A DNA stretch of 64,000 nucleotides from JAJRTA01 sp965603125 (GTDB lineage: Bacteria > Zixibacteria > MSB-5A5 > GN15 > FEB-12). The position numbers were made by a program, and so were the translations under genes. Shown piece after piece: positions 55,044 to 63,654 of the stretch. Numbering within the stretch: the first letter of the stretch is position 1; every line of letters begins with the position of its first letter. A model generated the notes under the pieces. It worked only from the letters and a program-made list of their open reading frames with translations, had not been told where the DNA came from and made no database searches. The stretch lies in contig CBFDBU010000006.1 in NCBI GenBank assembly GCA_965603125.1, positions 62,001 through 126,000 on the forward strand, read 5' to 3'.

Positions 55044-55442
55044 ATGGCAGAGGGCAAGTTTGCGACCGCCATCAATTGTACGGACGGCAGAGTACAGGAA
55101 CCGGTCATCAAGTGGATGAAGGAACACTGCCAGGTTGAATATGTCGACATGATAACCGAGCCGGGGCCGGACGGCATTATGGCGAAGAGGTTTCCCGAGG
55201 CGGTGGCTGCCATCAAGAACAGGGTTCTGATCTCGGTGGAGAAGCATGGCTCCCAGGCCGTCGCCCTGGTGGCTCATGGCGACTGCGCGGGCAACCCTGT
55301 CTCAGAAGAGGAGCACCTGGGGCATTTGCGTCGTGGTATGGAGTTGATCCGGTCGTGGGAACTGCCGGTTGATATCGCCGGCTTGTGGGTCGATGTCGAA
55401 ACGGGCAGGGTAGACGCGGTCGCCGTCATCACGCGGGATTAG
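55044..55442 (+). CDS. Carbonic anhydrase-like protein
   Basis: The predicted 132-residue product contains NCTDGRVQEPV and VALVAHGDCAGN, the two zinc-ligand segments (Cys-x-Asp-x-Arg and His-x2-Cys) of beta-carbonic-anhydrase-like proteins. It is shorter than typical enzymes (about 200) and lacks extra helices, so it may be a minimal or divergent form. The ATG at 55044 has a GGAGAG site; the frame extends 57 codons upstream into non-coding DNA. It stands alone downstream of a repeat-containing gap. Confidence 0.75.
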   Translation: MAEGKFATAINCTDGRVQEPVIKWMKEHCQVEYVDMITEPGPDGIMAKRFPEAVAAIKNRVLISVEKHGSQAVALVAHGDCAGNPVSEEEHLGHLRRGMELIRSWELPVDIAGLWVDVETGRVDAVAVITRD

Positions 55443-55707
55443 GGGAAGGGCGCAGGATGCAAGGCCCGTAGGGTTCCACAGCCCGCCGGTGGCGGGCGGA
55501 CTACGCGTCAAGAAAGATATGTCATAACTACACTGTTCATTTTCTATTTCTGTTGAGGTTCAAGCGGGCACTATCAGGCGTTAAGAGGAATCACAACAGG
55601 CGGCTATTCTATTGTCTTGCTACGAGTTATCGAAGACGACAACATACCATCACCGTGCTTTCTTAGGCCTTTTTGTGCATTTTTGCACGTTTCTACGCAC
55701 AAAATGA

Positions 55708-55736
55708 TTGACAAATTGTTATAAATAGACGATAAT
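55708..55736 (+). promoter_or_regulatory. Consensus-like sigma-70 promoter
   Basis: TTGACA (55708-55713), a 17-base spacer and GATAAT (55731-55736). It points towards the hairpin region at 55741-55833 with no ORF between. Confidence 0.68.
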
Positions 55737-55742
55737 GTATAT

Positions 55743-55833
55743 GGAAGTGTCCTAAACCCTATGGTAGCGTGCTATAATTGTGCATAAGCTGCCTATTCTG
55801 GCGGTCGCCCATGGGTTGCACTTCCATTTTCAT
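55743..55833 (+). ncRNA. Candidate small RNA with closed-end stem
   Basis: Starting just after the -10 box, ATGGAAGTG (55741-55749) pairs with CACTTCCAT (55819-55827), and AACCC/GGGTT plus ATGG/CCAT add an inner stem, leaving a loop of about 43 bases. TTTCATTTTC follows the stem, like a terminator tail. The RNA would be about 90 bases and convergent with the DUF3800 gene. Alternatively the stem may be a DUF3800 terminator. No family is recognised. Confidence 0.4.
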
Positions 55834-56133
55834 TTTCTAGTAAAACCAGACTTGGCAGTTGGCGGGGTTCAGTTGGTCCTTGAGGAGATCATGGAATCTG
55901 TTGTCGCCGAATTCATATTTCCGAAAAACTGCCCAAGAACAATAGTCAACTGCTCGTAGGCCTGCTACCTTGTGTGATTCAAGGTGTTGAATCTTAAGTT
56001 TCCTGAGCGTCTCATTAGCCTGGAAAGCTCTGGTCTCGACATATCCGTTGAAATGCTTGCCTGCGTGAACCTCTGTATTTTGCGCATCAACTACCAATCT
56101 GATTTGGATAGCATTGGCGAGGCGGTACTCTAG

Positions 56134-57479
56134 CAGGCTGTTGAAAAACTCGTTGTTTTTAGCTGAGTATAATGGATTTTCCGTGTATCCTTTGGGAGTA
56201 GAATAACTCTCCAACGAAAGGTTCGGAAGATGCGCGGTATAGATGATGATCAGCAGGCGATGTTCAGTTATGTATCCTTGGAATCCCGTGTTCCCGAGGA
56301 TCACCCCTTGCGTACGATTCGTCGGATGGTAGATCGGATTCTGGCCGGTTTATCAGGTGAGTTGACCTCGATGTATTCCCATACTGGTCGCCCTTCGATA
56401 GCGCCGGAACGTCTTCTTCGGGCCTTGTTATTGCAGGTTCTGTACACGATTCGCAGTGAGCGGATGCTGATGGAGCAGTTGGATTACAACATGCTTTTTC
56501 GCTGGTTTGTGGGTTTGTCGATGGATGATGTGGTTTGGGATCATTCTACGTTCACCAAGAATCGGGATCGTTTTCTGGAGTCTGACCTGGCGGGTGCGTT
56601 TTTCTCGGGCGTTGTTTCACAGGCGGCTGAGGCCGGTCTTTTGTCTGATGAACATTTCACGGTTGACGGGACATTGATCGATGCCTGGGCCTCGATGAAG
56701 AGTTTTCGTCCGAAGGATGATAGCCACGATTCTTCCTCTGAGGGTGTTCATAATCGTTCGGTAGATTTTCATGGTGAGAAGCGTCGCAATGATACTCATG
56801 AGTCCACGACTGACCCGGATGCCCGGTTGTATCGTAAGGGGAAAGGCAAGGAATCCCGGTTGGCGTTCATGGGTCATGCTCTGATGGAGAACCGCAATGG
56901 TCTGGTGGTTGATACTCGTCTGACGTTGGCAACCGGTCGGGCTGAACGGGAGGCAGCCCTGGAGATGGTGTCCGGTTTGACCGACCGGAAGCGCCTTACG
57001 TTGGGAGCCGACAAGGGATATGACGCTGGAGATTTTGTTAATAATCTCAGGCAACTGAACGTTACGCCACATGTGGCGCAGAACAATAAGCGGCGAAGAT
57101 CGGCGATTGATGACAGGACAGTTCGACATGCCGGTTATGCTGTCAGTCAACGAATGAGGAAACGAGTCGAGGAGATCTTTGGTTGGATCAAGACGGTTGG
57201 GAATCTGCGTAAGACTCGTCATCGCGGACGCCGGCGTGTGGACTGGATGTTCGCCTTTACTGCCGCCGCGTACAATCTGGTTCGTATGAGAGCCCTCTTG
57301 AAGGGATCAGTACCATGATTCCGGGTGGAAGTATGCCCGGGGGCGTGCAACCGGGGCTGCCGGAAACGATGAGGGACCGGTTGACCTCCGCTACGGGCCA
57401 TCCGAAACAGATCAGTTGAAAGTGAAACGATAACAAGAGAGACAAATAATCCCCCTAAGCGTTCTTTTTCAACAAGCTG
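56134..57479 (+). mobile_element. IS5/IS1182-type insertion sequence
   Basis: The 1346-bp element has terminal repeats CAGGCTGTTGAAAAA on the left and, on the complement of the right end, CAGCTTGTTGAAAAA. It is flanked by a CTAG direct repeat (56130-56133 and 57480-57483), matching the YTAR target of IS5-type elements. It carries one intact transposase gene. Its insertion point divides a DUF3800 gene. Confidence 0.93.
56230..57318 (+). CDS. IS5/IS1182-family transposase
   Basis: The 362-residue product is a DDE transposase with an N-terminal DNA-binding region (GRPSIAPERLLRALLLQVLY and MLMEQLDYNMLFRWFVGLSMDD, each read in parts). Catalytic residues fall in VDGTLIDAW (first Asp), GADKGYDAGDF (second Asp) and RVEEIFGWIK (Glu). 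It is intact, which fits a young insertion. It moves the element by cut-and-paste. Confidence 0.95.
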   Translation: MRGIDDDQQAMFSYVSLESRVPEDHPLRTIRRMVDRILAGLSGELTSMYSHTGRPSIAPERLLRALLLQVLYTIRSERMLMEQLDYNMLFRWFVGLSMDDVVWDHSTFTKNRDRFLESDLAGAFFSGVVSQAAEAGLLSDEHFTVDGTLIDAWASMKSFRPKDDSHDSSSEGVHNRSVDFHGEKRRNDTHESTTDPDARLYRKGKGKESRLAFMGHALMENRNGLVVDTRLTLATGRAEREAALEMVSGLTDRKRLTLGADKGYDAGDFVNNLRQLNVTPHVAQNNKRRRSAIDDRTVRHAGYAVSQRMRKRVEEIFGWIKTVGNLRKTRHRGRRRVDWMFAFTAAAYNLVRMRALLKGSVP

Positions 57480-58030
57480 CTAGGACTTCGCCAGCTAGGT
57501 AATTATATATGATACCAAAAGGTGCGCGTCTGAGAGACTGGCTTAACCTGCTTTTGTTCACACTAATATAGTCTATCTCCAGTGGGCACGTGCACATTTT
57601 TGTGAAGATCTCCGTTAGCGGCGTTATTACATCATACTTGAACTTGAACGAACTCGGAATCGCTGGGTTCCAGCGCGCATCGAAGATGCGTGAGGCTTTG
57701 ATCTCGATTCCTTTTGGCCAGCCTTTGCGAATAAGTTTCTTCTCAAATGCCTTAATGATACGTCTGATGCTATCAGATTCGTTGCAGACCACTAAAGCTA
57801 TGTTGAAGGTCTTCGAACTGCCGGGTTTACTAAATCCGGTCGATTGGCCACGCTCGTCAAGGTAGATGATCATCTTACCTGCGCTCCGCTTGTCTATCTC
57901 GTGCGCAAGAACTCCTCGCGAGACGGAGATACCGTTGTCCGTTTTATTTCAAAGCTGGGCGCTATACCGTGTTTAGCCCTTATCTCCATAACTACCATAC
58001 TGCACTGCCTGTTAATGTTTGTCAATCACA

Positions 58031-58058
58031 AAGAAAAGCCCGAACGAATGGTCCGGGC
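58031..58058 (-). terminator. Rho-independent terminator beyond pepF
   Basis: Minus-strand hairpin GCCCGGA...TTCGGGC followed by TTTTCTT. It lies about 200 bases downstream of the pepF stop, and an in-frame open stretch of 56 codons lies between. It probably ends the pepF transcript. Confidence 0.68.
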
Positions 58059-58256
58059 ATTAAAAATGAGTGATGAGGCTTGGCCCTACCGCGTGTGCAG
58101 CAACTCCACGTCGGGGATGGAGTCGACTTGGATACCCTTCATGCCTGGTGCCTCACAGTCCGCTGTGAGATGGCGCCATGACAACGACCGGTGGATTCCC
58201 ACAGCCCACTCCTGCAATAGGAAATGCCGGAAGGCGATGTCTCCTGAGCCTGCTGC

Positions 58257-60077
58257 CTACGCCGTCAGCCGGTCCATGTCCGCCACCTGCTCGCCGAAGA
58301 GACGGATGTTGGCCTCCACCGGGCCCGGCGTGGACATGTCCACGCCACACTTTTTCAGCAGTTCGATGGGGTGATCACTCCCGCCGGCCGAGAGCAACTG
58401 AAGATACCGGTCGATTATACCGTGTTCCCCCTTCATAATCATATCGAGAATCGCCTGCGAGACTGCATACGAGGTGGCGTACTGGTAGACATAGAAAGTC
58501 ATGTAGAAATGCGGTACCCGGCTCCACTTGAGGGGGGTGTATTCTTCGAGCGCGAGGTCCGGCCCGAAGTACTTCTGCGTCAGTTCACCCCATAGCTTGC
58601 TTAACATATCGGGCGAGAGGGCACCGCCCTTTTCGACCTGCTCGTGTATCTGCAATTCGAACCGGGCGTACATGACCTGGTTGAAGAAAGTGCCCATGGT
58701 ATTGTCGATGTAGCGGTTCAGAAGGTAGAGCTTGTCCTGCTTGTCGGTGGCTTTCTTCAGAAGGTAGTGGATAAGAAGACCCTCGTTGAGAGTCGAGGCG
58801 ACTTCGGCCACAAAGGTCGAGTACTGTGATTTGGTAAACGGCTGGCTGCTGTTGGCGTGGAAACTGTGCATGGCATGGCCCATCTCATGGGCCAGGGTGA
58901 ACATGTTGTCGACGGTGTTATTGTAGTTCATCAGCACGAACGGGTGCGAATCGTAGTTGCCCCAACTGTAGGCGCCGCTGCCTTTTCCTTCGGTTTCATA
59001 CACGTCCACCCAGCGCCCTTCAAAGGCCGCTTTCAGCCGGGTGCAGTATTCCTCGCCCAGGGGCTGCAACGCCGCGAGAACCTCTGCCACCGCCTTGTCG
59101 TACGTGACTTCGTAGTCCCGGTCGGGGAAGAGCGGGCAGATCAGGTCGTAGGGGCGGATATCATCAAGACCTAAGATTCGTTTGCGCAGAGAGATATATG
59201 CGTGCAGGTGGGAAAGGTCGGCCTCAGTGGTATCGAGCAGAGAGTGGTAAACCGCGGTGGGGATGTTGTCACCGTCGAGAGCGGTATGCAGGCAGCTTTC
59301 GAATCGCCGGGCCCTGGAGTAGAAAATGTCGGCATTGGTGGAGCTGGCCAGCGAGGCGCCCAGCGTGTTGAGGTGTTCCTTGTAGACGGAATAGAAACCG
59401 ACGTGGGCGTCCCTGCGAACGCGACGGTCACCGGACTCCATGAACTTGGCGAACCGCTGCTTGGTGAGCTTCACCTCGTTGTCGTCTTCGTCCCGGATAG
59501 TCGGGTATTTCAGGTCAGCGTCGTTGAGCATGGTAAAGATCGAGTCCGGCCCGCGGGCGACCACCGCCGACTGAGCCAGCAGTTCTTCCACTTCCTCGGA
59601 GCGTATGTGCGGTCGCGAACGGATCAACTCCTTGATATAGAAATCGTACTCGTCGGTTCGTTCAAATCCGGCCGCCATCTGAAGGAGACGCGCCTCGTCG
59701 ATCTTGAGCAGTTCCGGCTCGACGAACGCAAACGCCGCCCCCGCCTCGGATGAAAGCATCGCCGCCCGGTCCACCATCGCCTGGTACCGGGACACGCGGT
59801 TGTCGAGGTCTCGACTGAGATGGGCGTACTGGTAGAGGTTCGAGGTGATGAGGGATAGCTCGGTGCGAGTCTTGAGGCAGTCATAGAGCAGGCCGGGTGA
59901 CTCGGCCAGCTTGCCTGAGAACTGTCCCGCCTTTTCCATCAGGGCTTGTGCTTTCTTGAAATCCTCCTCCCAGGCCTCTTCGGTGGCATAGAGGTCGGTC
60001 AGGTTCCACTTGTGCTTGGTTTCGATGTCGTCGCGGGTAGGGATAGCTGCGGGTGGTTTCTTGATCTGGGTAGTCAT
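58257..60077 (-). CDS. pepF: Oligoendopeptidase F (M3B)
   Basis: The 606-residue product is a cytoplasmic zinc peptidase that cleaves oligopeptides. The zinc motif is HEMGH in TLAHEMGHAMHSF, with a downstream Glu in FVAEVASTLNE. Length and the N-terminal helical domain are typical of PepF. The ATG at 60077 has an AAAGG-type site. It is the first gene of its unit, with a 330-base gap before the nuclease gene upstream. Confidence 0.95.
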   Translation of the reverse strand: MTTQIKKPPAAIPTRDDIETKHKWNLTDLYATEEAWEEDFKKAQALMEKAGQFSGKLAESPGLLYDCLKTRTELSLITSNLYQYAHLSRDLDNRVSRYQAMVDRAAMLSSEAGAAFAFVEPELLKIDEARLLQMAAGFERTDEYDFYIKELIRSRPHIRSEEVEELLAQSAVVARGPDSIFTMLNDADLKYPTIRDEDDNEVKLTKQRFAKFMESGDRRVRRDAHVGFYSVYKEHLNTLGASLASSTNADIFYSRARRFESCLHTALDGDNIPTAVYHSLLDTTEADLSHLHAYISLRKRILGLDDIRPYDLICPLFPDRDYEVTYDKAVAEVLAALQPLGEEYCTRLKAAFEGRWVDVYETEGKGSGAYSWGNYDSHPFVLMNYNNTVDNMFTLAHEMGHAMHSFHANSSQPFTKSQYSTFVAEVASTLNEGLLIHYLLKKATDKQDKLYLLNRYIDNTMGTFFNQVMYARFELQIHEQVEKGGALSPDMLSKLWGELTQKYFGPDLALEEYTPLKWSRVPHFYMTFYVYQYATSYAVSQAILDMIMKGEHGIIDRYLQLLSAGGSDHPIELLKKCGVDMSTPGPVEANIRLFGEQVADMDRLTA

Positions 60078-60405
60078 GCTTTTCCTTTCCTCTGCCTCTT
60101 GTTCTTACAGTGGACGTAATAAGGGGAGAAAGGGCAGGGAAATCAAGACGGCGCGGACATTTCCTGCGGTGGTTGTTGGGTGGTTGCGTCCTTAGAACGC
60201 CGTCACGCAGATCGGCTTGGCGTCGGTGACAAAGAGCTTGTGAAGCGTGTCGAGATAAGACAAATTGAAAATTTCTACCAGCCCGTAGAGCGAAATGCGG
60301 ATATCACTCATGCCGACAAGAAAGCTCGAACATGCGGAAAAGTCAAGGCGGGGAGGGGGGACTACATCGTGGAGGGAATGATCGTGTGCTGTCGGGCGTC
60401 TCCAT
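60078..60405. other. 330-bp gap upstream of pepF
   Basis: A 39-codon minus-strand frame (60192-60308, MSDIRISLYG...) is open but unsupported; it may be a decayed gene end. No promoter or terminator stands out. Confidence 0.4.
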
Positions 60406-61386
60406 TCAGCAATCAAACTTAGTGATCTTCTTGAATGGCACTTTGTCGAGTACTGCAGCTCGCACCTTTTCTATCAGAAAAGCCCTCAGTGATCCCCTTG
60501 ACTCAAGAAGTAGTGAAATCTCTTCAAGTGTACAAAGTGCGATAGCCTTCTTGGTTAAGGCTTCCTTACAAACGTCAATGGCTCCCCTTGTGTAGTCGGA
60601 CGCAGAAATGAAGATACCACCAACATCGCCCCGTGTGAATACGTTCACAAGATGAGCTGATACATCTCCTTTATCAGTTCTGTCAGCCAACCATTTCATT
60701 TCAACCAAGTACAATCTGCCGTCTAAGTCTATCACGCCATCTATTTGCTCGACAATTCCAGCACCTTCCTCTCCGACCCTACAGAAGGCCTCGCGAACAA
60801 GAATACCCTCTAGTTTGAAATACTTGTTTAGTATGCCTTCAAGTTCTATACCTCGCTCACGTCTGTTGTCCATGGTAAACAAGGCTGAGAAGCCCTTCCG
60901 TATTTGCTCCAAGTCCGAATCTCGCTCCTGCTGTGCCCTGGTCTTCTGCAAATACGCGGATGAGTGCTTCTTCTGTGCTTTCTCTTTTTCAAGCCTCATG
61001 CGAGTGAATGCGTCCTTTGCGTCAATGACTTTCCTGATCTCAGCAACCAGTCCTTTGGCCTTCAACTGGTCCTCAGGCCAGCAACTGGAGAACTCCTCGA
61101 ATTCGACTACACGCTTAAGAACTTCTCTTCGCACACGCAGTGTAGGTTCCCCCTTTTCATTCAATCGCGTGAGAATCGTCCGAGCGATCTCAAACTTGTT
61201 CACAGCAGATCGATCCGCCTCGACTTTTGCTTTTAGGTCTTCTTGGATCTCCGAGGCTACACCTGCTCCTTGAAAGAATAGCAGAACGTCTTTCTTGCTT
61301 CGACATAGCCTCGGTATTGCGTCTACCAACAACTGTAGAAGTTCTGGAGGGTAGTGGAACGTTATATCGCATTCTTTAGCTGTCAT
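60406..61386 (-). CDS. AbiJ-like N-terminal domain with restriction-type nuclease
   Basis: The 326-residue product has an N-terminal part (about 1-140) with LVDAIPRLCRSKKDVLLFFQGAG and VLKRVVEFEEFSSCWPEDQLKAKGLVAEIRKVIDAKDAFTRM (in parts), which resembles the AbiJ N-terminal family. A coiled helix and a PD-(D/E)xK nuclease core follow: EQIDGVIDLDGRLYLVEMKWLAD, with Asp, Glu and Lys in order. This suggests a stand-alone anti-phage abortive-infection protein. The ATG at 61386 has a GAGAGGGGG site. It begins 12 bases after the PNP gene's stop, so it rides on the housekeeping transcript. Confidence 0.68.
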   Translation of the reverse strand: MTAKECDITFHYPPELLQLLVDAIPRLCRSKKDVLLFFQGAGVASEIQEDLKAKVEADRSAVNKFEIARTILTRLNEKGEPTLRVRREVLKRVVEFEEFSSCWPEDQLKAKGLVAEIRKVIDAKDAFTRMRLEKEKAQKKHSSAYLQKTRAQQERDSDLEQIRKGFSALFTMDNRRERGIELEGILNKYFKLEGILVREAFCRVGEEGAGIVEQIDGVIDLDGRLYLVEMKWLADRTDKGDVSAHLVNVFTRGDVGGIFISASDYTRGAIDVCKEALTKKAIALCTLEEISLLLESRGSLRAFLIEKVRAAVLDKVPFKKITKFDC

Positions 61387-61397
61387 ATTTCCCCCTC

Positions 61398-62228
61398 TCA
61401 CATCCTCTCCACGCAGCCGGCGATGAGGTCGCGGAGTTTGGGTTCGGCAGCGGAAGCAGTGCCGATCACGTCCTCGAGCGAGCAGGGGTGCATGTTGTCG
61501 GGAAGGCCCATGTCGGTGATGATCGAAAAGCCGAGTATCTTATTGTGCTGATGGTGGGCGGTGATGACTTCCGGCACGGTGGACATCCCCACGGCGTCGG
61601 CCCCAAAGGTGCGCAGCATGCGATACTCGGCCGCCGTCTCAAGGCAGGGCCCGGTCAGGCCGACATAGACTCCCTCCTGCAGCCGCAAATCCTGTTGAAG
61701 CGCCACGTCTTTGGCCAGCCCTACGTACTTCCGGTTGTAGACCTCGTACATGTCCGGGAAACGGTCGCCATGTGTATCATCATTAGGGCCTATCAGCGGG
61801 TTGCCCGGGAAGAAGTTAATGTGATCCTTGATGACCATAATATCACCGGGCGCGAAATTGGGGTTCAGTCCGCCGGCAGCGTTGGATACGACAAGTGTCT
61901 GAACGCCGAGTGCCTTGAGCACTCTGATCGGGAAACCGATCTGTTGGAACGAGTATCCCTCGTAGAAATGGAACCGCCCCTGCATGCAGACCACCGGTTT
62001 GCCCCGCAACTTCCCGAACAGAAGCCGCCCGGCGTGTGACTCGACGGTCGAAACCGGGAAGTGGGGGATACTATCATAATCGACAGCACCGGCCATCTCG
62101 ATGCCGTCCACCAGCGAGCCAAGTCCGGTACCGAGGATGATTCCAAAGCGCGGTTCAAGAGCAACGTGATCCCTGATGACGGCGACAGCGTCGGCGAGCA
62201 TCTTTCTGTTTTCTTCTGTTGTGTCCAT
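61398..62228 (-). CDS. punA: Purine nucleoside phosphorylase
   Basis: The 276-residue product belongs to the trimeric PNP family that splits inosine and guanosine into base and ribose phosphate. Conserved segments are ILGTGLGSL, VSTVESHAGRLLFG, FHFYEGYSFQQIGFP, VSNAAGGLNP, GPCLETAAEYRML and VGMSTVPEVITAHH. All residues look intact. It is a salvage enzyme in the cytoplasm. It lies upstream of the AbiJ-like gene on the same strand and downstream of the DivIVA gene's terminator. Confidence 0.95.
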   Translation of the reverse strand: MDTTEENRKMLADAVAVIRDHVALEPRFGIILGTGLGSLVDGIEMAGAVDYDSIPHFPVSTVESHAGRLLFGKLRGKPVVCMQGRFHFYEGYSFQQIGFPIRVLKALGVQTLVVSNAAGGLNPNFAPGDIMVIKDHINFFPGNPLIGPNDDTHGDRFPDMYEVYNRKYVGLAKDVALQQDLRLQEGVYVGLTGPCLETAAEYRMLRTFGADAVGMSTVPEVITAHHQHNKILGFSIITDMGLPDNMHPCSLEDVIGTASAAEPKLRDLIAGCVERM

Positions 62229-62302
62229 TCGGCACTCCCAATCTGTCTGAGTATGTATTGCCGTTTGAACGGGAATATAACGGTTCGTGGTTTGCTGTCA
62301 GC

Positions 62303-62340
62303 AAAAAAGGCCGGCCACGTGAGAGTATGAGTGACCGGCC
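62303..62340 (-). terminator. Rho-independent terminator of the DivIVA-domain gene
   Basis: Minus-strand stem GGCCGGTCAC...GTGGCCGGCC followed by TTTTTT, 25 bases after the DivIVA gene's stop. Confidence 0.88.
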
Positions 62341-62365
62341 TGAAAACGGATGGTGAGTAGTATCC

Positions 62366-63487
62366 TTAGCTTTCAGCAGCTTTGTCCATCTCTTCTTCGA
62401 ACTTGGCAACGACTTTGTCCAATTCGTCGGCCAGCTTTTCCGGTGCCATGCCTTGGCCCTGCTCCCCGGTTGATCCGCTGCCCTGGTCTGCCGTCTGGGA
62501 GTCGGATACCTTTACGCGGTCGGTGGCGTGATCGGACTGGTCGTCGGGCGACAGCGCTGACGCGTCGGACTCCTTGATCACAAAGCCGGGTGGGACATCC
62601 TCGGCGCGCCGGTCCGTCTCCACAAAGGCGCCCGGCTTAGGCAGCGGTTCGGTGTTTACAATTGGAGGTGCAGTCTCGTCGTGCTGTTCGGACTGAGTTT
62701 GCTGGTAGTGTTGAAGGGCGGTGGCCAACTCGGGGTCAATCGGCTTTGACTCCTCCTCAACGCCGGTGGTGGAGACGTCCTCCATCGCTGTCAACTCGGC
62801 GTCTGCCGCCTCATCGTCGGGAGTCGGCGATGCGGAGGTTTCGTCGGATACGGCGACAATTCGTTCAGCCGCGTTGGCCTCTTCCATAGTGAGAGGCTCC
62901 GAGGGCGAAGGTTGGCCTGCCACTGTCTCCATTGTCCGCCGATCCACCTCGGACGACTCGGTGACCTCGATGCTGTCGGAACGACTGGCAGCTTTGGTAG
63001 ACTCGGGATAATCGTCGCCGCGAACGTCGGACGGCCCGACGTCACCGGCCATGCCCTCGACCATGTCCAGATGTGATTTGATCAGGCTCTGCAGCTTGGC
63101 GTAATATGACTTCCTGATCATTTCCGCCCGGGCAAGTTGAGCCTCGAATCGCTGGAGTTCCTGCGTGCGCGATGCAATCACTTTCTCGGCTTCAGACTTG
63201 GCTCGGGTGAGTATCAACTCGGCTTCCTTTTTGGCGTTGGTGACAGTCATATCGGCGTTGCGTCGGGCGTCGATAGCAGCGCTCTTGATCGTATCCTCGA
63301 ACTGCCGCAGACCGGCCAACTGGCTCTTGAGGGAATCAATCTCCATCGACAGTTTCAGGTTCTCCTGTTTGACCTGCTCCAGGGTTACCGCCACCGTCTC
63401 GAGAAAACTGTCAACGTCATCTTTGCTGTATCCGCGCATCTGAGAGGAGAACTCATAGTTACGGATATCATTGGGTGACAAATCCAT
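62366..63487 (-). CDS. DivIVA-domain protein with long acidic tail
   Basis: The 373-residue product starts with a DivIVA-type domain (about 1-60; FSSQMRGYSKDDVDSFLE), the curved-membrane-sensing part. A coiled coil (to about 155) follows, then a long acidic, Ser/Thr/Pro/Glu-rich tail to the end, presumably disordered. DivIVA proteins mark poles or septa; the tail may recruit partners. It lies downstream of a YggS-like gene, as in many Gram-positive and other clusters (yggS-sepF-divIVA), which supports a division role. Confidence 0.82.
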   Translation of the reverse strand: MDLSPNDIRNYEFSSQMRGYSKDDVDSFLETVAVTLEQVKQENLKLSMEIDSLKSQLAGLRQFEDTIKSAAIDARRNADMTVTNAKKEAELILTRAKSEAEKVIASRTQELQRFEAQLARAEMIRKSYYAKLQSLIKSHLDMVEGMAGDVGPSDVRGDDYPESTKAASRSDSIEVTESSEVDRRTMETVAGQPSPSEPLTMEEANAAERIVAVSDETSASPTPDDEAADAELTAMEDVSTTGVEEESKPIDPELATALQHYQQTQSEQHDETAPPIVNTEPLPKPGAFVETDRRAEDVPPGFVIKESDASALSPDDQSDHATDRVKVSDSQTADQGSGSTGEQGQGMAPEKLADELDKVVAKFEEEMDKAAES

Positions 63488-63654
63488 GGGTCTCTCGCTT
63501 ATCTTCAGGTTTCCTTTTCTTCCAGCACATCGCCTGGCTCCCGAGGGCGGCTGTTCAATAGCTGAGCAGACCGATTCCTCGGAGTCCTACAATTAGTATC
63601 GTGATTTCTCGGGGAAACATTAACCCCCGTGCAGTCGCAAAGTGTGAGGCCGAT

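Larger units (their letters stand above)
55837..57873 (-). pseudogene. DUF3800 gene interrupted by an IS
   Basis: The N-terminal part (57873 to 57480, beginning MIIYLDERGQS) and C-terminal part (56129 to 55837, ending ...ANCQVWFY) encode the two halves of a DUF3800 protein, an RNase H-fold family met near mobile and defence genes. Removing the IS and one CTAG copy rejoins them in frame (codon 132 is made of one base from one side and two from the other), giving 228 residues. The first half has the expected Asp-Glu in YLDERG; the second retains LVVDAQNTEV and GLRAVDYCSWAVFRKYE, with conserved Asp residues. There are no other stops, so the loss is recent. Confidence 0.88.
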
